A stretch of DNA of 5,197 nt from Candidatus Neomicrothrix sp. UBA6944 (GCA_002448715.1 DJZU01000051.1:1-5197), one strand, 5' to 3'. Counted from the first letter of the stretch, positions 1-5,197 are shown. The notes: a model not told the origin generated them from the letters alone. Translations and numbers: made by a program.

Positions 1-7
1 TTGCCAT
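1..7 (-). CDS. Possible 5' end of a divergent gene (partial, start codon only)
   Basis: On the minus strand an ATG at 7-5 is followed by GCA and then the window edge, so only the first two residues (Met-Ala) are visible. The reason to propose it is a good Shine-Dalgarno sequence, GAGGAG, nine bases upstream of the ATG, which is better than that of most genes here. It would be divergent from the CoA-transferase gene. No function can be given. A competing reading is that the plus-strand frame open from base 3 to a TGA at 63-65 is the tail of an upstream plus-strand gene. The two cannot be separated from this window. Confidence 0.35.
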
Positions 8-16
8 GGACGTAGT

Positions 17-22
17 CTCCTC
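17..22 (-). promoter_or_regulatory. Shine-Dalgarno box for the left-edge minus-strand start
   Basis: The plus strand reads CTCCTC, so the minus strand reads GAGGAG, complementary to the 16S rRNA 3' end. The spacing to the minus-strand ATG at 7-5 is nine bases. It is the main evidence for a divergent gene leaving the window on the left. Confidence 0.4.
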
Positions 23-74
23 GAGTTTTAGCCGGCTGTCTCCCATCTTCGCAGCACGCGACTGACCTTGCGCG

Positions 75-82
75 GATAATCT
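75..82 (+). promoter_or_regulatory. Putative -10 element of the CoA-transferase gene
   Basis: The bases GATAATCT contain both GATAAT (one mismatch to TATAAT) and TAATCT (a TANNNT match). They end 8-10 bases before the ATG at 91. There is no convincing -35 hexamer and no Shine-Dalgarno sequence between the box and the ATG. This is the arrangement expected of a leaderless or very short-leader transcript, which is common in actinobacteria. A closely similar box (GACAATCT) lies before the minus-strand hydrolase start at 2524. Confidence 0.4.
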
Positions 83-90
83 GCGGGCTA

Positions 91-1326
91 ATGGAAGAAC
101 ATCTAACCGCACACGAACATGTCACACCTATGGCAGACGGGGCCACTGGACCGCTGCAGGGGATTCGCATTCTGGACTGCACACAGGCCATAGCAGGTCC
201 ATGGTCGACCATGATGCTTGGCGACCTCGGTGCCGACGTGATCAAAATCGAGGCGCCTCGAGGCGATCTACAACGACCGATGGCGCCGTACACACGCGAG
301 GACGCGGAGCGTTCTTACGGAGGTTCCTTTTCTACTTACAACCGAAATAAGAGAGGAATAGTTCTCGATTTCAATAAAGCCGAGGGCAAAGAACGATTTC
401 TCAATCTTGTCGAAACTGCCGATGCAGTCGTGGAGAACATGCGCGCCGGTGTCATGGATAATCTCGGCTTAGGTTGGGAAATCCTCCGAGAACGCAATCC
501 CCGCCTGGTTTACGGAGCAATTAGAGGGTTCGGTGATCCGCGAACAGGAGCGAGCCCTCATGCCGACTGGCCCGCCTATGACGTCATCGCGCAGGCGATG
601 GGGGGACTCGTCGCACAAAATGGAAACGGACCCGAGAATCGAATTCAGGTTGGTCCATTTATAGGGGACATATATCCCGGAACCATAGGGGCTATGGGTG
701 TTTTGGCCGCCCTATTTCATGCACAAAGAACCGGCGAAGGGCAGTTCGTCGATGTAGCAATGGTCGACTCAATAATGGCCCTAGCTGAAATGGGAGTGAT
801 GCGTTACTCCTACTTGGGTAGACCCGATACTCCGCCAAGCGGCAATCGAAATGATTTTGCAGTTCCATTTGACGTATTCGAGACTAAAGACGGCTCGATA
901 GCTATCGCAGCTCCCACCGATCACCATTGGCAAGAATTGGCGACCGCTATGGGGCACCCCGAATGGGGGGCAGACGAAGACAAAGCAACTATTCGGGCTC
1001 GAGTACTGAACCGCGAACCGCTAGACAGTGCGTTGACCGAGTGGGTCAAGAACCGAACCAACCAAGAAATCCTTGACCTAATCGGGGGAAAGGTGCCTTG
1101 TGGACCCGTCAACTTACCCGGCGATTTATTTTCAGATCCGCACGTTGAGGCCCGAGAAATGCTTGTAGCCGTAGACCAGCCAAGTGGCCGCCCAATTGTT
1201 CAAGTCGCTTCTCCAATCAAGATGACGAAGACGCCTACGGGAATTCACCGGCGCGCACCTCGACTTGGCGAGCACACCGATGAGGTTCTAGGCGAGATCG
1301 ATAACCTTCGGGGCCGTTTCGACTAG
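91..1326 (+). CDS. CaiB/BaiF family (class III) CoA-transferase
   Basis: Class III CoA-transferases move coenzyme A between carboxylic acids through an aspartyl-CoA anhydride intermediate; members include formyl-CoA transferase, CaiB, BaiF and alpha-methylacyl-CoA racemase. The 411-residue length is usual for the family. Visible hallmarks are the N-terminal PLQGIRILDCT with AGPWST (residues 21-40), LGADVIKIEAPRGD (46-59), NRNKRGIVLDF (84-94), VENMRAGVMDNLGLG (114-128), the probable catalytic Asp164 in PAYDVIAQAMGG, VPCGPVN (335-341) and the C-terminal RAPRLGEHTDEVLG. It should be a cytosolic, interlocked dimer. Substrate cannot be read from sequence; succinyl-CoA-dependent transfer to an organic acid is typical, and a racemase-like role is possible. 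The start at 91 is favoured by the -10-like box at 75-82. Met14 (base 130) would give a more family-typical N terminus and remains possible; neither has a clear Shine-Dalgarno sequence. It converges on the hydrolase gene. Confidence 0.93.
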   Translation: MEEHLTAHEHVTPMADGATGPLQGIRILDCTQAIAGPWSTMMLGDLGADVIKIEAPRGDLQRPMAPYTREDAERSYGGSFSTYNRNKRGIVLDFNKAEGKERFLNLVETADAVVENMRAGVMDNLGLGWEILRERNPRLVYGAIRGFGDPRTGASPHADWPAYDVIAQAMGGLVAQNGNGPENRIQVGPFIGDIYPGTIGAMGVLAALFHAQRTGEGQFVDVAMVDSIMALAEMGVMRYSYLGRPDTPPSGNRNDFAVPFDVFETKDGSIAIAAPTDHHWQELATAMGHPEWGADEDKATIRARVLNREPLDSALTEWVKNRTNQEILDLIGGKVPCGPVNLPGDLFSDPHVEAREMLVAVDQPSGRPIVQVASPIKMTKTPTGIHRRAPRLGEHTDEVLGEIDNLRGRFD

Positions 1327-1351
1327 GTCCATCGACTCACAAAGCCGGTCA

Positions 1352-2524
1352 TCAACTGTGTTGCTTATCTGCGCAGTCATAAGCCACCTCGACAAGTCCT
1401 TCACCTCTCGCGTCGAGCAGAACAGACTTGCCGAGTTGATTCATGACGTAGCCCATAGAAAGACCCAGTTGAGGGTCTGCGAAACCGATCGATCCGCCCG
1501 CGCCGACGTGACCGAAAGCCCCTTCACGGATATTGACCGAGTCATGATCTCCGTTTGTTGAGCGTCGATTATCCATTCTCAACATGAAACCCTCAGAAAA
1601 GCGGGTGGGTAGTAGGAGCATTGCATCACATTCGGTCGCTACCGAGACGTCCGCCATGCGTCGAACTTGTGCTGCACTCACGAACTCACCTACAGCACAT
1701 GGTTTGTAAACCCGGGCCAGACCACGTGCATTGGTGATTCCACCCCCGCCCCCTAGTTCAGCAGACCACACTTCTGGAGAATCTCCCTTTGCTCCACCTC
1801 GGTTACGCCATGCCCTGCCCTGTAACCCGTCGGCATCAGCAAGAAAAGCCTGCGTGAAGGCAGAAAATGTTTCATCAGCTTCCGGCCGGAACGGCCGCAG
1901 GGCAGAAACACGATGATGTTCTTCTGAGGGTAAACCGATCCAGAAATCGGCATCCACCGGGTCGGCAACCTCTTCCTTGAAAAAAGTTCCCAAGCTTCGA
2001 CCCGACGCTCGACGCACTAACTCGCCAGCGACCCATCCAAACGACATTAAGTGGTAGCCATTGCGAGTTCCCGGAGGCCACCAGGGTTCTTCAGCCGCCA
2101 CCCGGTCGCACATGTAATCCCAATCAAACGCAGCTCCTTGAGGTAAGTCTTCCCGGAAAGCGGCGACGCCTGTGGTGTGATTCAACATCATACGGGTGGT
2201 AATTGAGGCCTTCGTTCCGCGCGCAAATTCTGGCCAAACCTCTGAAACTGGTGCATCAAGGTCAAGCAGTCCTCTGTCCGCAAGGAGATGGCAAGCGAGC
2301 GCTACTGCTCCCTTAGTGCATGAGTTGATCACAGCGATCGTGTCTTCACTCCACGGGTTTCCTGCGGTGTCGCTTTCCCCAGCCCATAGGTCCACGACAG
2401 TTTCACCTTCGAATGTCACGCAAACGGAAGCTCCCAGTTCGCCTAGATGATGGAAATTGGAAGCAAACTTCTCGTGAATGGGCTCCCATCCTTCACTTAC
2501 TGTTCCATGAATTTCGACGCTCAT
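1352..2524 (-). CDS. Serine hydrolase, class C beta-lactamase-like / family VIII esterase (EstB type)
   Basis: Proteins of this family use the penicillin-binding-protein/AmpC fold, mostly as esterases or amidases rather than as true beta-lactamases. The 390-residue protein shows the nucleophile motif S68-C-T-K71, followed by the typical helix ending ADRGLLDLDAPVSEVWPEF. It also has LNHTTGV (114-120), the second catalytic element around Y157 (YHLMSFGWVAGEL), and FGHVGAGGSIGFADP (337-351), which takes the place of the KTG box. No signal peptide is seen, so a cytosolic enzyme is likely. I chose the ATG at 2524-2522 because MSVEIHGTV matches the usual N terminus of EstB-like relatives; an in-frame ATG at 2566 would add 14 atypical residues. 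The start lacks a strong Shine-Dalgarno sequence but has a GACAATCT box just upstream. It stands alone, convergent with the CoA-transferase and divergent from the aminopeptidase. The substrate is unknown. Confidence 0.9.
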   Translation of the reverse strand: MSVEIHGTVSEGWEPIHEKFASNFHHLGELGASVCVTFEGETVVDLWAGESDTAGNPWSEDTIAVINSCTKGAVALACHLLADRGLLDLDAPVSEVWPEFARGTKASITTRMMLNHTTGVAAFREDLPQGAAFDWDYMCDRVAAEEPWWPPGTRNGYHLMSFGWVAGELVRRASGRSLGTFFKEEVADPVDADFWIGLPSEEHHRVSALRPFRPEADETFSAFTQAFLADADGLQGRAWRNRGGAKGDSPEVWSAELGGGGGITNARGLARVYKPCAVGEFVSAAQVRRMADVSVATECDAMLLLPTRFSEGFMLRMDNRRSTNGDHDSVNIREGAFGHVGAGGSIGFADPQLGLSMGYVMNQLGKSVLLDARGEGLVEVAYDCADKQHS

Positions 2525-2531
2525 AGTTGCC

Positions 2532-2537
2532 AGATTG
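2532..2537 (-). promoter_or_regulatory. Putative -10 element of the serine hydrolase gene
   Basis: Read on the minus strand this is CAATCT, within GACAATCT, and it ends seven bases before the ATG at 2524. It resembles the GATAATCT box before the CoA-transferase at 75-82 in both sequence and distance to the start, suggesting a shared short-leader promoter design. No -35 hexamer is recognisable. Confidence 0.3.
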
Positions 2538-2545
2538 TCACGTGA
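2538..2545. promoter_or_regulatory. Palindrome TCACGTGA in the divergent spacer, possible operator
   Basis: A perfect 8-base palindrome lies within the 71-base spacer between the divergent hydrolase and aminopeptidase starts. It sits immediately upstream of the putative -10 box of the hydrolase, where a bound protein would affect polymerase. The symmetry does not extend to the flanking bases and the regulator is unknown, so an operator role is only a suggestion; an 8-base palindrome can also occur by chance. Confidence 0.2.
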
Positions 2546-2579
2546 AGAGCAGTTATGTCTCCTCATTGACGATGTCCTC

Positions 2580-2588
2580 AGGTAGTTT
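2580..2588 (+). promoter_or_regulatory. Translation or transcription start signal of the methionine aminopeptidase gene
   Basis: Bases 2580-2588 read AGGTAGTTT. AGG at 2580-2582 could serve as a weak Shine-Dalgarno sequence, somewhat far from the ATG at 2596. The overlapping TAGTTT (2583-2588) fits TANNNT and ends seven bases before that ATG, as a -10 box of a leaderless message would. Either reading supports a start at 2596 over the upstream in-frame ATGs at 2527 and 2572. Confidence 0.3.
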
Positions 2589-2595
2589 CACCGTA

Positions 2596-3585
2596 ATGGC
2601 GAAGCGCAAAAAGAGACGTCCAGCTATGCGTCACCCCCATCACAGTTCACAGCCTGTGCTAGCCGGCGCGGTTTCACCCATGAAATCTGTGCCTGCAGAT
2701 ATAGCGCGTCCGGACTACGCCGAAAGCGGTGTTCCACAAGTGACGGCACCCGACGAAATACAAAAGGACGAAGCGACCATCAAACGAATGCGTCTCGCCG
2801 GGTCAGCAGCGAGAAGAGTACTTCGTAAAGTCGCTAACGAAATAATCCCAGGCGTAACTACCGATTATCTAGATCAGGTATGTCATCAAGCGTGCATTGA
2901 CGAAGGCGGTTATCCCAGTCCACTGAATTACAACGGATACCCCAAATCGCTTTGCACCTCTATTAACGAGATTATTTGTCACGGAATCCCAGATGATCGA
3001 CCGCTTCGGGAGGGTGACATTATCAACTGCGACGTAACAATATTTCTAGATGGTGTCCACGGTGATCACAGCGAAACTTTTGCTGTCGGCAACATTGATC
3101 AACCATCAACTGATCTCATCCGAACAACCAGAGAGTGCCTTTATCTGGGAATAGGCGCTGTGCGCTCAGGCGGGGTCGTGAACGAAATCGGCAAGGCTAT
3201 TCAAACCCACGCTGAGAGAGCAGGGTTCGGTGTCGTAAGGGAATTTATCGGTCACGGAGTCGGTGAAGTTTTTCATCACCTGCCGAATATCCCGCACTAT
3301 TACGAGCCCTCAGCCCGCTTCGAGTTCGTGCCTGGAATGACTTTTACTATCGAACCCATGATCACCATCGGATCACCGTCGGCCAATCTATGGGATGACG
3401 GTTGGACCGCTGCAACCAGTGATTTGAGTCGCACAGCTCAGTTCGAACATACGATCTTGGTCAGAGAAGATGGGGTTGAGATTCTGACGTTAGAAGACGA
3501 CGAGCCCCAACCTTTCATGGCCACCGGGGATACCGCGGACTGGCCGCAAACGATCTCTACCGACGCGAAAAATTCACAGGAATAA
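2596..3585 (+). CDS. map: Type I methionine aminopeptidase with N-terminal extension
   Basis: The enzyme removes the initiator methionine from nascent proteins in the cytosol, using a dinuclear metal centre. All five metal ligands can be placed on the 329-residue product: D146 (INCDVT), D157 (GVHGD), H220 (EFIGHGVG), E253 (FTIEPM) and E284 (AQFEHT). The accessory histidines are H129 (EIICHGIP) and H227. Before the catalytic domain lies an extension (about residues 17-50, with SPMKSVPADIARPDY) that resembles the linker of mycobacterial MapB-type enzymes, preceded by a very basic MAKRKKRR start. About 29 residues of acidic, low-complexity tail follow the usual end at GVEILTL. After D157 the motif reads HSETF, where many bacterial enzymes have T or N. 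The start at 2596 is chosen for the basic N terminus and nearby start signals; 2572 and 2527 are in frame but would run back towards the hydrolase promoter. It heads the cluster with the LysM genes, seven bases ahead of the first. Confidence 0.95.
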   Translation: MAKRKKRRPAMRHPHHSSQPVLAGAVSPMKSVPADIARPDYAESGVPQVTAPDEIQKDEATIKRMRLAGSAARRVLRKVANEIIPGVTTDYLDQVCHQACIDEGGYPSPLNYNGYPKSLCTSINEIICHGIPDDRPLREGDIINCDVTIFLDGVHGDHSETFAVGNIDQPSTDLIRTTRECLYLGIGAVRSGGVVNEIGKAIQTHAERAGFGVVREFIGHGVGEVFHHLPNIPHYYEPSARFEFVPGMTFTIEPMITIGSPSANLWDDGWTAATSDLSRTAQFEHTILVREDGVEILTLEDDEPQPFMATGDTADWPQTISTDAKNSQE

Positions 3586-3592
3586 GCACAGC

Positions 3593-3916
3593 ATGGACGG
3601 TAAGAAAATGCTGATAAGTCTGTCCCTGGTCTTAGTGCTGTTGATCAGCTGTGAGAGTCAACCCAAAGCTCGCCCGATTCCATCTACGACGCCCGTCCTA
3701 ACAACGTTGCGTCCCGAGCTCACGACTACAACAACTGAAAAGGTCATCCAGCGAATGGCCTACACGGTCCAGCCGGGCGACACTCTCGGCAAGATCGCCA
3801 AAGCTTTCAATGTGTCTGTGTCCGAACTTATGCGCGAAAACGGCAAAGAAGACACGATTCTTGGTATTGGAGAAACCCTATTCATCCCTCCCCCGTCAAA
3901 CGACATTTCCGAATGA
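3593..3916 (+). CDS. Small LysM-domain lipoprotein
   Basis: This 107-residue protein has a lysine-containing N terminus, a hydrophobic stretch (residues 7-19) and a lipobox-like LISC with Cys20, so it is probably exported and lipid-anchored. A Pro/Thr-rich linker follows (about 24-50, including five threonines in a row). One LysM domain then fills residues 57-99 (YTVQPGDTLGKIAKAFNVSV, ending in LFIPPP). LysM binds N-acetylglucosamine polymers such as peptidoglycan. No catalytic domain is present, so it is a binding or anchoring module rather than a hydrolase. The ATG at 3593 has AGGA about 11 bases upstream and follows the aminopeptidase stop by seven bases, implying co-transcription; Met6 (3608) is an alternative start that keeps the signal sequence. 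Its stop overlaps the start of the next gene, a paralogous LysM protein. Confidence 0.85.
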   Translation: MDGKKMLISLSLVLVLLISCESQPKARPIPSTTPVLTTLRPELTTTTTEKVIQRMAYTVQPGDTLGKIAKAFNVSVSELMRENGKEDTILGIGETLFIPPPSNDISE

Positions 3917-4308
3917 CACCAACCTCTATCAAATCCAGTGTGAGGTGGGTGGTCTTGCTAACGGCAGGCACGCTTGCTTGCGCCGCCCAGAAAAATCCCA
4001 CTCCTCCCATCGACACTTCTCCATCATCTGTGTCCAAAACCACTGCATCCGCTGTAGAAGAATTCCGCGAGAAATACGTGGTTGTTAGAGGCGACACACT
4101 TATCGCTATCGCGGACCGCTTCGGTATTGACTTGAACGACTTAGTGCGGGAGAACAACATCGCTGATCCGACCCTTATCTATGTGGGTCAAGTGCTCCTG
4201 ATTCCACCCCCTCCTGATGAAGGCGATGGACCCCTACTCACGATTCCTCCACCTACCGATCCTCTTTTGCCAACCGTGGAACCAACCACTTCAACCTCGC
4301 CAGAGTGA
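3913..4308 (+). CDS. Second LysM-domain exported protein, probable lipoprotein
   Basis: This 131-residue protein begins with a short basic and hydrophobic segment (residues 8-22) leading to Cys23 in TLAC. The -3 position is Thr rather than the preferred Leu, so lipidation is likely but less certain than in the upstream protein. A Pro/Ser/Thr linker precedes one LysM domain (about 55-98: YVVVRGDTLIAIADRFGIDL, then REN and LLIPPP), followed by a Pro/Thr-rich tail (98-131). The domain shares GDTL, an IA pair, REN and the IPPP ending with its neighbour, suggesting an old tandem duplication. The start codon overlaps the upstream stop as ATGA, which points to translational coupling; no separate promoter is needed. 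It lacks a catalytic domain and is inferred to bind peptidoglycan at the cell surface. Confidence 0.85.
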   Translation: MTPTSIKSSVRWVVLLTAGTLACAAQKNPTPPIDTSPSSVSKTTASAVEEFREKYVVVRGDTLIAIADRFGIDLNDLVRENNIADPTLIYVGQVLLIPPPPDEGDGPLLTIPPPTDPLLPTVEPTTSTSPE

Positions 4309-4309
4309 C

Positions 4310-4337
4310 GCAGCGATCTGAGCTGCCTGGATTTGTT
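4310..4337 (+). terminator. Weak hairpin after the second LysM gene, possible terminator
   Basis: GCAGC (4310-4314) and GCTGC (4322-4326) can form a five-base-pair stem with a seven-base loop, one base after the LysM stop codon; a short T-rich stretch, ATTTGTT, follows at 4331-4337. The stem is short and the T-run imperfect, so termination would be partial at best. If active, it would separate the aminopeptidase-LysM transcript from the phosphatase gene. Confidence 0.3.
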
Positions 4338-4370
4338 CTACTCAGCGTGTAACTGTGATTGGGTGGTATT

Positions 4371-4376
4371 AGGGAG
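4371..4376 (+). promoter_or_regulatory. Shine-Dalgarno box that fixes the phosphatase start
   Basis: AGGGAG lies six bases before the GTG at 4383, a near-ideal spacing. An alternative in-frame TTG at 4359 lies upstream of this box and would translate through it, so the GTG is the better start. Confidence 0.65.
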
Positions 4377-4382
4377 ACACGA

Positions 4383-4928
4383 GTGACTGAGCAAAGTCAA
4401 TTCGCATCAACAATCGACCAACTCGATAAGCAAGTTGACGAGTGGTGGGAACGTTGGAGGGGCGTGCCCGCAGTTGATCGCTTATTTTTTAGTGCTTCCA
4501 ACCTTGGCGACTTCAGCCTTATATGGCACATTGTCGGCGGACTTCGGGCTCTACCTCCGGGGAGAAAGCCAGGATCTGCGATTAGATTCAGCGCCCTTTT
4601 GGGACTCGAATCGTTGCTGGTTAATCAAGGGATCAAGAGATTTTTTGTTCGCAATCGACCCGCATCAGCCGATGAGAACACTACGAAACACCAGCTACGT
4701 GAACCGATCACATCCAGTTTTCCCTCTGGTCACGCGTCTGCAGCATTTTGCGCTTCAACTGTTCTAGCTAACCGATCTAAATTTGGTTCGCTATGGCACC
4801 TAGTGGCGGGTATCGTTGCCTGCTCTCGTATCCACGTGCGCCTGCACCACGCCTCTGACGTGGGGGCTGGCGCGTGTCTGGGGTTCTTATTAGGAAAGAC
4901 GATCGGGAGACTCGTGCCCAAAGGTTAA
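4383..4928 (+). CDS. PAP2 superfamily membrane phosphatase
   Basis: The full three-part signature of the type 2 phosphatidic acid phosphatase family is present in the 181-residue product: K85-x6-R92-P93 (KRFFVRNRP), P114-S-G-H117 (SSFPSGHASA) and S148-R-x5-H155-x3-D159. In this family H155 is the phosphorylated nucleophile, D159 assists it, and H117 protonates the leaving group. Several hydrophobic segments (about 65-82, 118-130, 138-150 and 158-172) suggest an integral membrane protein. Relatives remove phosphate from lipid pyrophosphates or phosphates, for example undecaprenyl pyrophosphate or, in mycobacteria, decaprenyl-phosphoribose phosphate; which substrate applies here cannot be told. 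The N-terminal 30 residues are charged and carry several tryptophans. The start is a GTG with AGGGAG upstream. It lies 74 bases after the LysM pair on the same strand, so it may share their transcript or have its own promoter. Confidence 0.92.
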   Translation: MTEQSQFASTIDQLDKQVDEWWERWRGVPAVDRLFFSASNLGDFSLIWHIVGGLRALPPGRKPGSAIRFSALLGLESLLVNQGIKRFFVRNRPASADENTTKHQLREPITSSFPSGHASAAFCASTVLANRSKFGSLWHLVAGIVACSRIHVRLHHASDVGAGACLGFLLGKTIGRLVPKG

Positions 4929-4929
4929 G

Positions 4930-4944
4930 GGCAGCGAAACTGCC
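4930..4944. terminator. Small hairpin between convergent genes, possible terminator
   Basis: GGCAG and CTGCC form a five-base-pair stem around a CGAAA loop, directly after the phosphatase stop. A second weak stem (TGCTC at 4955-4959 with GAGCA at 4968-4972) overlaps the stop of the minus-strand gene. Neither has a strong T-run, though the minus-strand side is preceded by a short T-containing stretch. The location between convergent stop codons fits a bidirectional terminator, but the structural evidence is weak. Confidence 0.3.
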
Positions 4945-4959
4945 AAATTGAGGATGCTC

Positions 4960-5196
4960 CTAGGCCTGAGCAGAAACTTCCATCTCTGATTCAACATCAG
5001 CTATGTCAAGCGTTAAGTCAGCCGAGGGTTGTTCGATCCGAATTAACTCTGAACGGATATCAAGCAGCACATCGGTGACTTCAGTTGCAGATACCAACTC
5101 TCGTTGCATAAAGCTTCCCAAAGAACTATCGACTATTGACAGAGCTTCTTTAACGTTTTCCGGGACAACTATCTGCACGTCCTGAGTTTCGCTCAC
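4960..5196 (-). CDS. Acidic small protein of unknown function, possibly 5'-truncated
   Basis: I do not recognise this protein. The visible 78 residues hold 17 acidic and only 4 basic residues, no Cys, Trp, Tyr or His, and a single Pro-bounded break (Q56-P57). Residues 13-55 look mostly alpha-helical (NVKEALSIVD, then ELVSATEVTDVLLDIRSELI); the last 20 alternate acidic and hydrophobic residues. There is no signal peptide or membrane segment, so a cytosolic location is likely. A GTG at 5196-5194 gives a natural-looking start (Met-Ser-Glu-Thr-Gln), but the window ends one base further on, so a Shine-Dalgarno sequence cannot be checked and the frame could continue upstream. It converges on the PAP2 gene with a 31-base gap. 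The coherent, biased composition favours a real gene over the opposite-strand frame at 5003-5185. Confidence 0.6.
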   Translation of the reverse strand: MSETQDVQIVVPENVKEALSIVDSSLGSFMQRELVSATEVTDVLLDIRSELIRIEQPSADLTLDIADVESEMEVSAQA

Positions 5197-5197
5197 C

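Noticed and set aside
3..65. Plus-strand open frame from base 3 to TGA at 63-65, a possible tail of an upstream gene.
   Set aside because: About 20 residues with no recognisable motif; too short to support, and the minus-strand start with a good Shine-Dalgarno sequence is at least as likely.
1319..1338. Repeated TCGACT (1319-1324 and 1333-1338) at the junction of the convergent CoA-transferase and hydrolase genes.
   Set aside because: A six-base direct repeat is expected by chance and forms no hairpin; no terminator or insertion-site structure is evident in the 25-base gap.
1358..2450. Open frames on the plus strand opposite the serine hydrolase (for example 1358-1561, 1731-1916 and 2196-2450), and alternative minus-strand frames at 1753-2081.
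   Set aside because: They lie inside a gene with clear family motifs, have no homology I recognise and carry compositions typical of antisense or shifted readings (runs of Ser, Arg and Pro).
3810..4160. Frames overlapping the LysM pair (plus 3810-4088, minus 3882-4160).
   Set aside because: The two LysM genes explain this DNA on the basis of recognisable domains, signal sequences and an ATGA coupling; the overlapping frames show no such features.
4333..4359. Candidate promoter TTGTTC and TGTGAT upstream of the phosphatase.
   Set aside because: The spacing is 15 bases and the -10 match is poor (4 of 6); not strong enough to list as a feature.
4435..4921. Plus-strand frame 4435-4767 and minus-strand frame 4730-4921 within the phosphatase gene.
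   Set aside because: The PAP2 reading contains all three catalytic motifs; these frames are shifted or antisense readings with no motif.
5003..5185. Plus-strand 60-residue frame at the right edge.
   Set aside because: Serine/threonine-rich reading opposite the acidic minus-strand protein, whose composition and start are more gene-like.

Overview
The window looks like chromosomal DNA of an actinobacterium, most likely a free-living lineage of moderate GC such as the uncultured aquatic Acidimicrobiia; this placement is inference. It rests on three things: a methionine aminopeptidase with the N-terminal extension known from mycobacterial-type MetAP1 enzymes, translation starts with TANNNT-like boxes about 8-15 bases upstream and little Shine-Dalgarno sequence (the near-leaderless style common in actinobacteria), and a CaiB/BaiF CoA-transferase beside a family VIII serine hydrolase, a pairing of metabolic enzymes frequent in such genomes. 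No insertion sequence, phage gene, CRISPR array, tRNA or rRNA is visible.

Layout. At the left edge there may be the first codons of a minus-strand gene (ATG at 7-5 with a GAGGAG box), divergent from a complete CaiB/BaiF-family CoA-transferase (91-1326, +). This converges, with a gap of about 25 bases, on a class C beta-lactamase-like serine hydrolase/esterase (1352-2524, -). A 71-base divergent spacer holding an 8-base palindrome and promoter-like boxes separates that gene from a plus-strand cluster: methionine aminopeptidase (2596-3585), then two small LysM proteins (3593-3916 and 3913-4308; 7-base gap, then a 4-base ATGA overlap), then, after 74 bases, a PAP2-family membrane phosphatase (4383-4928). 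A short, very acidic protein of unknown function lies on the minus strand at the right edge (4960-5196) and converges on the phosphatase.

How the genes fit together. The first two look like independent catabolic or housekeeping enzymes: CoA transfer between carboxylic acids, and ester or amide hydrolysis. The plus-strand cluster joins N-terminal methionine removal with two small, probably surface-anchored peptidoglycan-binding proteins and a lipid-phosphate phosphatase, so its last three genes share a cell-envelope theme. No gene-free stretch exceeds 300 bases. I see no clear sign of a new defence, mobile or biosynthetic system; the most useful leads are the tandem LysM pair, the acidic orphan protein, the altered metal-site motif of the aminopeptidase, and the compact regulatory spacers.
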